DNA of 64,000 bases from positions 1 through 64,000 of IMG/VR virus record IMGVR_UViG_3300023110_000024. One strand, written 5' to 3'. The notes under the pieces are model-generated. The model worked only from the letters and a program-made list of their open reading frames with translations, was not told where the DNA came from and searched no databases. Of the stretch, positions 8,604 through 15,667 are shown in pieces. How positions within the stretch are numbered: position 1 is the first letter of the stretch; each line of letters begins with the position of its first letter. Made by a program: the position numbers and the translations under genes. Source of the stretch: a virus.

Positions 8604-8677
8604 TGGAGCCCCGTACTAGAATCGAACTAGTAACGGAAGATTACAAATCTACTGTTATACCATTTAACTAACGGGGC
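8604..8677 (-). tRNA. tRNA-Thr (anticodon UGU)
   Basis: A complete cloverleaf reads on the minus strand. The acceptor GCCCCGT pairs with ACGGGGC, the D-stem GTTA with TAAC around an AATGGTA loop, the anticodon stem GTAGA with TCTTC (one T-T mismatch) around TTTGTAA, and the T-stem ACTAG with CTAGT around TTCGATT. The anticodon TGT is at 8645-8643. A U discriminator and an encoded CCA end the gene (74 bases in all). It would read ACA codons, common in an AT-rich phage, between uvsX and gene 32. Confidence 0.93.
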
Positions 8678-8686
8678 GCCAATATA

Positions 8687-9670
8687 TTAATCTTCAGACT
8701 TTTGTCTGTTACGGATCATTGCTAAAATGTCATTAGCATCAGCTCCACCTTTAGCAGCATCGGCTGCCGCTTTGGGCTCGTCTGGCTCAAATGGTAGATC
8801 GTCGTCTTCTACCTTTTCTACCTTAGCTTCTACCTTTGGAGCAGGTGCGGGAGCAGGAGCGGATTGTGGATCACCAGTCTTAGCTGCCAACCCAGCAGGG
8901 CGGAAGTAGCTACCCCACTTCTCTTCGTCATATGCCTCGCCATCGACAGATGCCTCAAACATTTCCTGCATAATCTTCAATTCTACATCTGTTGGCTTCT
9001 TTGGAAGGAAGTCATTCAGATTGAACAAGCCGTTGTTATTCACAGCCTGCATTTCAGCATCGCCTAGTGGGCGTGTTCGTCGTGCCCAGCTGGATGTTGA
9101 GTAATCAGCGTATCCACCTTTGGAAGTCTTCTTCAGTCTAAAGTCCAAGCCTGATGTGTAATCAGTTGGCATCTCTTCCATGTCTGGATCCATAAGAGCA
9201 TCCTTGACTAGGGTAAAGATTTGTGGACCAAGTATAAAACGACGAATAAGATTCTCAGGTTTCGATTCTTCGTTCATTGGATCTTCTACTACAAATCCTT
9301 GAAACAAATAAGAACGCTTCTTCCAATACTTACGCCCCATTGACTCCATCTCCGGAGACTTGAACCAAGCACGAACTTCGTTCAAGATAGGGCAAGACTC
9401 TCCGTACATTTCCATACAAGGAATCTGTACCTGTACTGGCTTAGAGTCCGTTTGTCCTTTGATGCCACCTTCAAAAGGTAGTTTAATCATCAAACGTTCT
9501 CGCCAAAAGAAAGTGTTGTTTGTATCTGCGTCAGGTAGAAATCTCAATACCGCAGTCGTTCCTTCTGAAATATTCCAGAAGGGATAAATTGCGTTATCGC
9601 CGCCACCTTGTCCTGTTGATTTGGATTCTTGTTCTTTGAGTTTTGCTCGGATTTCTGCTAAAGATGCCAT
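8687..9670 (-). CDS. 32: gp32 single-stranded DNA-binding protein
   Basis: 327 residues (T4 gp32 is 301). The basic N-terminal cooperativity region (SLAEIRAKLKEQ) leads to the core with AIYPFWNISEGTTAVLRFLPD. A cysteine-containing IPCMEMYGESCPI corresponds to the zinc-binding part. The C-terminus is alanine- and proline-rich with an acidic DDDLPFEPDEP stretch and a final charged tail, as expected for the protein-interaction domain. It coats single-stranded DNA for replication and recombination. AGGAGA lies just before the ATG, and a hairpin at 9725-9746 sits in its leader. Confidence 0.92.
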   Translation of the reverse strand: MASLAEIRAKLKEQESKSTGQGGGDNAIYPFWNISEGTTAVLRFLPDADTNNTFFWRERLMIKLPFEGGIKGQTDSKPVQVQIPCMEMYGESCPILNEVRAWFKSPEMESMGRKYWKKRSYLFQGFVVEDPMNEESKPENLIRRFILGPQIFTLVKDALMDPDMEEMPTDYTSGLDFRLKKTSKGGYADYSTSSWARRTRPLGDAEMQAVNNNGLFNLNDFLPKKPTDVELKIMQEMFEASVDGEAYDEEKWGSYFRPAGLAAKTGDPQSAPAPAPAPKVEAKVEKVEDDDLPFEPDEPKAAADAAKGGADANDILAMIRNRQKSED

Positions 9671-9724
9671 AATATTCTCCTATAATAATAGCCTGTTAAA
9701 TATGCCTAAGTTGAGTTAAAAGTA

Positions 9725-9746
9725 GCATATACTTCTTAGTATATAC
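9725..9746 (-). promoter_or_regulatory. Leader hairpin upstream of gene 32
   Basis: GTATATACT and AGTATATGC pair (9 bp, one G-U) around an AAGA loop, 55-76 bases before the gene 32 ATG. The segment down to the start is A/U-rich and open. In T4 a structured element in a similar place nucleates gp32 binding for translational autorepression. That the same happens here is inference; it could also be a weak terminator for the gene upstream. Confidence 0.35.
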
Positions 9747-9752
9747 TATATT

Positions 9753-10565
9753 TTATCTAAAGTCAAGAGGAAATATTTCTTGCTTTAGAACCGTTGTGCT
9801 AAATGAACTAGCTTCAGTTTTATTTATCCATAATGACAGCGCATTATAAAAAAGATGATGATTTGTTTCTGACAGATGATTGGGGGAGAGATTTATCTCA
9901 TGAGTGACGAAGAGTGAATCAGTATATGGCATATTCATATAAGTCTCCAGACCAGGTCCTTGATTGACGCTCACATTATCAAATATATGTTCATTATTTG
10001 CTTTTAAAAACATGTCTGTATAACTAGAAGACTCATTTAGTGGCAGTTGTGGAACTTGTATAACAAGAACCTTTTTAAATAATTTTCCTTGAGCAATTAA
10101 TGTTTGTAAGTTTCGAATTTCATCTATTTCATCAACATTATAAGGAATTCGATGATGCCGAGCATATATCTTAGCCCATTTATACCAAGGTAAATATTTC
10201 TCTGCGTCTTTAATTTCAATTATAGATTCCTCTCTAGTTCTATAAAACATATGTGCAAAATTACTAGCTTCACTAGCCTCAAATGGCTTAAAATCAAATC
10301 TATGAGCATAAGATAATAAAAAAATTAAATTTATATCTTTTAGCTGTTCAAGTTTTCGTTTATGTTTTATAATTTTCTTAAAAAGTTCATTCAGCATCCT
10401 TATGGGTGATGATCCACTAAGACAGTAATTTCTTACTTGATACTGATGGTTAAGTTGGTAGGTATATGTATATGGTATGTGGGAAAAGCATGGATCTCCA
10501 AAGCTATCTCCAAAGATCCAAACTTTTTCCCTTGTATCATCCTTCGTGGGAATGATTGTGATCAT
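9753..10565 (-). CDS. SGNH/GDSL-hydrolase-like protein
   Basis: 270 residues. Block I of the SGNH fold is present as WIFGDSFGD (G19-D20-S21), and a glycine element follows as NYCLSGSSP near residue 50. LIFLLSYAHRFDF resembles the strand before block III. The C-terminal NLSPNHLSETNH supplies the block V histidine, but the usual Asp of the DxxH pair is Ser (SPNH). Such proteins are esterases or acyl hydrolases; several phage versions are virion- or glycan-associated. There is no signal peptide. It overlaps the upstream lipoprotein gene by 29 bases. Activity is uncertain because of the altered dyad. Confidence 0.6.
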   Translation of the reverse strand: MITIIPTKDDTREKVWIFGDSFGDPCFSHIPYTYTYQLNHQYQVRNYCLSGSSPIRMLNELFKKIIKHKRKLEQLKDINLIFLLSYAHRFDFKPFEASEASNFAHMFYRTREESIIEIKDAEKYLPWYKWAKIYARHHRIPYNVDEIDEIRNLQTLIAQGKLFKKVLVIQVPQLPLNESSSYTDMFLKANNEHIFDNVSVNQGPGLETYMNMPYTDSLFVTHEINLSPNHLSETNHHLFYNALSLWINKTEASSFSTTVLKQEIFPLDFR

Positions 10566-10785
10566 GGTATTGATCGTGCTTCTTCACTGATTGGTGATGA
10601 TGAGGTGCTGGTGCCTCTGGTTTGTTATGCTCGTGGTAGTCACAAATAACATCTGTGCCACGGGTGTAGCAAATCTTATCGTGATCGTCGTGCTGCATGA
10701 AGTAAGGTCCTTCAACTGCAGGTTGAGGTGCTGTACAGCCTACTGCGATGAGTGCCACTGCGCTCAATGCCAAAAATAATTTCAT
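10537..10785 (-). CDS. Small histidine-rich lipoprotein
   Basis: 82 residues with a classic lipoprotein signal (MKLFLALSAVALIAVGC), which predicts cleavage before Cys17 and lipid attachment. The mature part is short and very rich in His, Asp and Glu (APHHHQSVKKHDQYHDHNHSHEG contains eight His), suggesting metal or acid-dependent binding. AGGAGA precedes the ATG. Phage lipoproteins often alter the host envelope, for example to block superinfection; this role is inferred. It begins a run of three small exported products. Confidence 0.72.
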   Translation of the reverse strand: MKLFLALSAVALIAVGCTAPQPAVEGPYFMQHDDHDKICYTRGTDVICDYHEHNKPEAPAPHHHQSVKKHDQYHDHNHSHEG

Positions 10786-10806
10786 TGTTTCTCCTAAATT
10801 ATATTT

Positions 10807-10814
10807 TATTTATT
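10807..10814 (-). promoter_or_regulatory. Possible late-promoter octamer AATAAATA
   Basis: AATAAATA, 22 bases before the ATG of the histidine-rich lipoprotein. It differs from TATAAATA at the first base and overlaps the end of the upstream gene. Confidence 0.35.
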
Positions 10815-11295
10815 ACCAAACAGTGAACCACAGCATATTGTTGCCAATAGGTGATTCCATGTCAGTAAGTTCAACCACTCCCATTTTCATATCGGGGTGT
10901 GCCTCAAACAAAGCCAATTCATGATAAGATATCATTGGCTCATCCTTTAACTTTTCGTATAACTCCATTACTTCCATTGGACTGTCAGCAATGAACAGAG
11001 TAATATCAAGATCAGGATAGGTTGTAAATCTAACGCCATGCCGTTGTGCTATTTGTCTATCGTAGTAAATATTTTTCATTTCAGCTACGACATAATCAAA
11101 TGAGAATGCATAGACGTCATCTCGAGATGTATAAAAAACAGGATATTCTACACCACCTCGCATAATAGGCCTTTTGATGTCATGGAAGATTCTTCCATTA
11201 CCTACATAGCCATTGTCGTGAATTTCAGCTGATGCTGTGCTTGTCATTATAACAGACATTACCAGTGCTACTAAAAGCCCGCTAATGTATTTCAT
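10813..11295 (-). CDS. Exported protein of unknown function
   Basis: 160 residues with a cleavable signal peptide (hydrophobic LLVALVMSVIMTS then TASA, cut before Glu24). The mature domain of about 137 residues has no cysteine or known motif; it contains RDDVYAFSFDYVVAEMKNIYYD. A GAGGAG site lies before the ATG. It follows a small lipoprotein gene in the same direction and precedes another lipoprotein gene, so the three probably act in the host envelope. I do not recognise the family. Confidence 0.65.
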   Translation of the reverse strand: MKYISGLLVALVMSVIMTSTASAEIHDNGYVGNGRIFHDIKRPIMRGGVEYPVFYTSRDDVYAFSFDYVVAEMKNIYYDRQIAQRHGVRFTTYPDLDITLFIADSPMEVMELYEKLKDEPMISYHELALFEAHPDMKMGVVELTDMESPIGNNMLWFTVW

Positions 11296-11306
11296 TCAGT
11301 ACTCCT

Positions 11307-11591
11307 CTACTTTATTTCCTCAACTATAGTTCTATCAACTGGAGTCTGAACATAACCTACTTCCTCACTCCAAAAATAATAGTAGCCTGTTGGTATTCCA
11401 TTCTCTTTTTGTCCTGATGTTATTTTGCCATCTTTAATGGTCCATGTCTTAACTACCTTTCCCTCATCTATATATGAGACACGATAGTCTTGCCCTATAA
11501 CATTATCAGCAGAACGAAAGAGTTTGTTTCTGGCTTCCTCGGTACAAGCAGATAAAAGTATCAATACAATCGTTATAATGATGACACGCAT
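11307..11591 (-). CDS. Small lipoprotein
   Basis: 94 residues from the ATG at 11591; a TTG 21 bases upstream would extend it to 101 but adds only non-signal residues. The signal MRVIIITIVLILLSAC ends in a lipobox with Cys16. The mature part contains KTWTIKDGKITSG and GYYYFWSEEVGYVQTP, suggesting a small beta-rich domain. A GGG-type site is weakly placed. The gene follows the 482-aa unknown. It probably sits in the outer or inner membrane of the infected cell; function unknown. Confidence 0.6.
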   Translation of the reverse strand: MRVIIITIVLILLSACTEEARNKLFRSADNVIGQDYRVSYIDEGKVVKTWTIKDGKITSGQKENGIPTGYYYFWSEEVGYVQTPVDRTIVEEIK

Positions 11592-11608
11592 CAATTGAGC
11601 TAACCCTT

Positions 11609-13042
11609 TCAAGCCCCTATTCCACTCAACCTAATAATATCATTCAATCCACCTGCAGAATCTTGTACAAACTCTCCACGTGATCTTGTGTGATATTCTT
11701 TGAACTTTTCGTTTATTGCTCTAATAAACTTATTAGCTCCTTCAACGTATTTTGGGCCATAGTCTTTTTCTACGGCTGTCAATACTGCTGTTTCGCCTTT
11801 AGGAAACTGTCCTGTTTCCTTATCATAGTAACCTAAAATAAATTCGGTTACGGGGATTTTCTTTTCTTCTCTATGATCCACTATCTCATCGTCGATAGGA
11901 TTGAACTTGCTACCTTTGTGATGATGACGCTTTTTTAGATCTCGTAATTTTTCTTGTTGGACTGCATTATCAACTCTATGTTGTGCCCAAGCCTCAAATT
12001 TTTCTACTGGGGATGAAGATTTTTTTGCTGCTCGATTTCTTTCTGTTGGTTCTTCTTTTACTAAATCGTCTGGACCAATTGACTCTAAAGGAGCCTCTGC
12101 TACTAGACGATAAAGGTAAGGGAATGCTTCTTTTAGCTCTTCATCAAATTGCTTTACAGTAAGTTGATCAATCCAATTTACAGAAATGTCCTCAGGAACT
12201 TCTGTAAGTTCCTCAGCTACGAATTGTGATGTAATGTGCTTGTAGCTATACTCACGTTGTATTGATTCTAGTGTTCGTTTGATTGACTGGATACGTTCTT
12301 TTACAAGTCCGTGATAGTTTTTCATTCCCTCTGTAACTGCTTTAGATTTGCCTACATAAGTTTTAAACTTACCTAAAATACCAAGCTCTTCAGATAGTCC
12401 CGTAATGTGTTTTCCAAAATCATCAAATGGATGCCCGCCTTCAGACATATGCCGTGCCATAGCTCGTGCACCGTTCAAATGCTTATATGGATATTTAAAT
12501 CTTTCTCCATCAGCATTTTCAATATAAATGTTTTTGATGTTCTGTGTTCTTGAATTCATCAAATCTTGATTTACCTTGCGGGTGTGCTCTAGGTGGATAC
12601 GTGATGTTCCAACATCTTGATAGCTATCTCGAGCAGTCCCGTATAGTTTTGATTCTGTCATTGCTTGATCCCCAAAGTGTTGTGATGACATAAATTTATA
12701 ATCGCGTTTGTCTAAGTTGCTCTTTGTAATGTTTCTCACATCAAAGTTCATTAGCCTTTTTCTAGCAAACTGTCGTAATTCTTTTAGAAAAGAATACCAT
12801 CCTTTTTTTGTAGTAGAGGTTTGGTCCTCTAGAAAAGTTTCAGCGTACATTACATTCAAACCCTCTTGGCTCAGTTCAACATTTATTGATCCTGTTCCTG
12901 GTTTGAATTCAAAGTCAAAGTAGCGTCCTTCCTTAGGATTGTTTGTAACATTTCCTGATTCGTCACCAATAGTAACCTCAGGAAATCTTCCGCGGATTTT
13001 ATTAAACAGCTCTTCGCCTATAAAGTCAATATTCTTATCCAT
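11609..13042 (-). CDS. Large phage protein of unknown function after gp17
   Basis: 477 residues from ATG 13042, or 482 from a TTG at 13057 whose TTGA overlaps the gp17 stop. The protein is hydrophilic and charged, with a lysine-rich middle (AAKKSSSPVEKFEAW) and a His/Lys tract (KKRHHHKGSKFNP). It ends GGLNDIIRLSGIGA, which resembles terminal peptides of the 339-aa protein and the gp22-like scaffold in this window. That shared tail and the position after the terminase suggest a virion or prohead protein (inference). No enzymatic motif seen. Confidence 0.6.
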   Translation of the reverse strand: MDKNIDFIGEELFNKIRGRFPEVTIGDESGNVTNNPKEGRYFDFEFKPGTGSINVELSQEGLNVMYAETFLEDQTSTTKKGWYSFLKELRQFARKRLMNFDVRNITKSNLDKRDYKFMSSQHFGDQAMTESKLYGTARDSYQDVGTSRIHLEHTRKVNQDLMNSRTQNIKNIYIENADGERFKYPYKHLNGARAMARHMSEGGHPFDDFGKHITGLSEELGILGKFKTYVGKSKAVTEGMKNYHGLVKERIQSIKRTLESIQREYSYKHITSQFVAEELTEVPEDISVNWIDQLTVKQFDEELKEAFPYLYRLVAEAPLESIGPDDLVKEEPTERNRAAKKSSSPVEKFEAWAQHRVDNAVQQEKLRDLKKRHHHKGSKFNPIDDEIVDHREEKKIPVTEFILGYYDKETGQFPKGETAVLTAVEKDYGPKYVEGANKFIRAINEKFKEYHTRSRGEFVQDSAGGLNDIIRLSGIGA

Positions 13043-13047
13043 AATTT

Positions 13048-13055
13048 TATTTATC
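13048..13055 (-). promoter_or_regulatory. Late-promoter-like octamer GATAAATA at the gp17/482-aa junction
   Basis: GATAAATA overlaps the gp17 stop and lies only about 6 bases before the ATG at 13042. If active it would give an almost leaderless transcript; otherwise it is chance in an AT-rich junction. Confidence 0.3.
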
Positions 13056-14634
13056 AATAATGATTAGATATAAAGATTGGCATTGGTGGTTCGTATTCGT
13101 CATCTTGCGTCAAACTCTTGAAAGAGTTATATATTCTAGGATCCCAATCTCGTAACACGCCAATCATTCGTATAGCCAGCAGCATGGCAGAAACCAAGTC
13201 ATCTGTTTCCTCCATCTTAGCACTATAAGATGCACCGTTAGCTACAAAATTTTTCAGTTCTGATATCAATGCTGCTGAATTTATTTCTAGTTCGTAGTTC
13301 TCAATCATAGTTTTCATTTTACTACACGCATTGAGTTTAGAGCTATGTGTAGTGTTGAAGCCTTTCCTATACTTCCGCATATGTCCTTTGCGGATAGGCT
13401 CGCTCAAAAATAATCCAGGTATATGTTCTTCACCTAAGTCATTAATAACAATAAGTGCCGCCTCACCAATGGAATTATTTTCTACACTCCAATATAATGA
13501 ATTTACATTGTCTAATTTAGATGCAATATGAATACACAAATCTTTTAGCAATCGTATTTGTCCAGGAATAGCAGTAGTGTTATGTCGCCACTCTGCTACC
13601 TGCTTCCAAGTAGGAACTTCTACAACTTGTATAGCAGCATAGTCACCACCAGTTCCCATAGCCGGGTCCAGTGCTACAACATATGTAGCCGCTGGATCTA
13701 TTTTTCTATACCAGCGTATCTGTCCCATGTTCATTATAATTTTGTTGCCTACCATCTCAGCTAAACGTATAGAGTTGATTAGTGTTTCATCATATACTAA
13801 GAACTCGCAGCCATATTCACGTCTAAAACGCTCTTCACCAATACGTCCTAGTTCAGCCTCTTTCCATTTTTCATCTCTATCAGGATGCTCGTCCCAGCGG
13901 CAGGTAAAAGATTTAAATCCGTTTATACCTAAATCTTGTTCGTTGCCGTGCTCGTCAAACTTGTGTTCAGCTTGCTTCCAAATTGTAGCAAATGTATCTT
14001 CGTCTGAGTTTGGAGTAGATGTAATAATGGCACGCCCACCAGTTGCTAGTGTAGGAGAGATAGAAGTCCAAAATTCTTCAGCTATGTTTGGAGCAACGAA
14101 CGCAAACTCATCACAGTATAGCAGTGATATGGACATACCTCTACCAGTGTTACCTGTAGTGGTTGCACTTACAATCCTGCTACCGTTTTCGAATTCAATG
14201 CTACCTTTATTGTAACTGATTACACCTGCACGAATATGATCTGGACAACATTCATACACATAGCGAACTCTCTGCATAATCTCTTGAGCGCCTGTGTATT
14301 TGTGAGCAGCGATTAGAATTGTTTGATCTGGATGAAACATAGCGTACCACATCAAATATATTGCCGCGCAGGTTGTTTTGCCTGTCTGGCGTGGTAGCAT
14401 ATTCACATTGAAGCGATGATTGTGATATGTATCCATTAGTCTGACTTGATAGTCAAACGGATCAAATAACAATTTACCTTTGACAGGATGTTGTATGTAA
14501 GCGTAGTGTTTGGAAAAGTGCAAGTATCCTTCCTCAGGATCCATGCACTTCATTAATTCTTCTATTTGTTCATTGGTGTATTGTTCTTGCTGGTTAGCTT
14601 TTTTAGTTAATACCCCATCCAAAGATTTTGACAT
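13054..14634 (-). CDS. 17: Terminase large subunit gp17
   Basis: 526 residues (T4 gp17 is 610). The ATPase carries LPRQTGKTT (Walker A, residues 80-88) and LLYCDEFAF (Walker B with the catalytic Glu), then ATTTGNTGRG and ITSTPN as the coupling motif. The RNase H-like nuclease follows with VALDPAMGTGGDYAA and a C-terminal DDLVSAMLLAIRM bearing the last acidic pair. It pumps and cuts concatemeric DNA at the portal together with gp16. In T4 gene 16 is directly upstream; here three genes intervene. The ribosome site is weak. Confidence 0.96.
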   Translation of the reverse strand: MSKSLDGVLTKKANQQEQYTNEQIEELMKCMDPEEGYLHFSKHYAYIQHPVKGKLLFDPFDYQVRLMDTYHNHRFNVNMLPRQTGKTTCAAIYLMWYAMFHPDQTILIAAHKYTGAQEIMQRVRYVYECCPDHIRAGVISYNKGSIEFENGSRIVSATTTGNTGRGMSISLLYCDEFAFVAPNIAEEFWTSISPTLATGGRAIITSTPNSDEDTFATIWKQAEHKFDEHGNEQDLGINGFKSFTCRWDEHPDRDEKWKEAELGRIGEERFRREYGCEFLVYDETLINSIRLAEMVGNKIIMNMGQIRWYRKIDPAATYVVALDPAMGTGGDYAAIQVVEVPTWKQVAEWRHNTTAIPGQIRLLKDLCIHIASKLDNVNSLYWSVENNSIGEAALIVINDLGEEHIPGLFLSEPIRKGHMRKYRKGFNTTHSSKLNACSKMKTMIENYELEINSAALISELKNFVANGASYSAKMEETDDLVSAMLLAIRMIGVLRDWDPRIYNSFKSLTQDDEYEPPMPIFISNHY

Positions 14635-14646
14635 TGTTCTATATTT

Positions 14647-15666
14647 TTAGAGCCCAGATAGTTTGCGGATGTCGTCCATCTCTTCATCATATTGACTACT
14701 ATTGATTTGATCCTCTGGTGCGTCCTCAATCTTCTTCTTTAGATGTGGAGGAAGATTGTGCTGCTTACCTTTGAGTTCTTTTTCTCGTGCTGCTTGCTCG
14801 CCTTCTGTTCTTCTTCCTGCAGATCCACCTGCACGTGTTCGACTAATGTTTGCTAAATGTCTGCGTTTTGCTTTCTTCTCTTCTCGTTCTACAGCCTCGT
14901 CATAGTCTGTGCCTAGATCCAATACTTTGTTGCCGTACATTCTTTTGAGTTTGCGGAATTTGGAGTTTGGAAGCGCCATGATGTCTGCGTTCTCATTAGG
15001 GACTTCAATGTCACCAGCAAAGCGATTATCGTCTTGGATGTCCATATAGTCATCGTCGTTAGGAACTATAAAGTATGTTCTGTCACTACGTCCTGAGAAG
15101 TTGTTACTACCTTCATCTCTGCCATCAATCTCTGTAAAGTATTTTTCATTCAATGCTTTCCAAAGTTCTTTCTTAAATTTACTTTCCATTGCCATTGGAT
15201 CCTTTACTCTAATGTCTGATTTTTTGTTGCTTGGTCCACCTGATACATTCTTTCTCAAAAAGTCTCCGTCTTGATATTTCTCATCTGGGGAGTTGTCCCA
15301 GTCACCATCGCCTTCTGCTTCTCCGCAGGGTTCGTCACCGTGGATTCCTCCACAAGTGTCACAAGTTGAAGGTCCGTCTAAATCTAATCCAAGAGGTTTA
15401 GATGGAGGCATCCCGTCCAAGTCTGGAGCAAGTGCTGGTCCAATTGGTGGCTTAATGTCTGGAATGTCCAGCCCAATTGGTGGCTTTGGTGCGTCACCTA
15501 ATCCAATTGGCGGGAGAGCGGGTTTATCTAAACCCATAGGTGGTTTATCTCCACCAGTAAAGATTCCCATCAAATCTTTTATCTCTTGACTGTTTGTTCC
15601 GTTTAGCGATATATTTACGCTAGCTTCATTCAGCCCAGCCAATTTTTTCATGTCTTGTAAATTCAT
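14647..15666 (-). CDS. Proline/glycine-repeat head-associated protein with LAGLNEA N-terminus
   Basis: 339 residues. It begins MNLQDMKKLAGLNEAS, where L-N-E|A fits the T4 gp21 prohead protease consensus (L/I-x-E before a small residue), so the N-terminus may be a removable capsid-targeting peptide. Residues 40-100 are about seven PPIGL/KPPMGL-type repeats, then CDTCGGIHGDEPC, a possible metal knuckle. The rest is charged, ending DDIRKLSGL, similar to the C-terminus of the gp22-like scaffold. AGGAAGG precedes the ATG. It lies between a giant protein and gp17. A virion-internal or scaffold-linked role is inferred. Confidence 0.6.
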   Translation of the reverse strand: MNLQDMKKLAGLNEASVNISLNGTNSQEIKDLMGIFTGGDKPPMGLDKPALPPIGLGDAPKPPIGLDIPDIKPPIGPALAPDLDGMPPSKPLGLDLDGPSTCDTCGGIHGDEPCGEAEGDGDWDNSPDEKYQDGDFLRKNVSGGPSNKKSDIRVKDPMAMESKFKKELWKALNEKYFTEIDGRDEGSNNFSGRSDRTYFIVPNDDDYMDIQDDNRFAGDIEVPNENADIMALPNSKFRKLKRMYGNKVLDLGTDYDEAVEREEKKAKRRHLANISRTRAGGSAGRRTEGEQAAREKELKGKQHNLPPHLKKKIEDAPEDQINSSQYDEEMDDIRKLSGL

Positions 15667-15667
15667 A

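Noticed and set aside
13727-14215. Plus-strand 162-codon ORF
   Set aside because: Antisense to the gp17 ATPase and nuclease; the minus frame has intact Walker and nuclease motifs.
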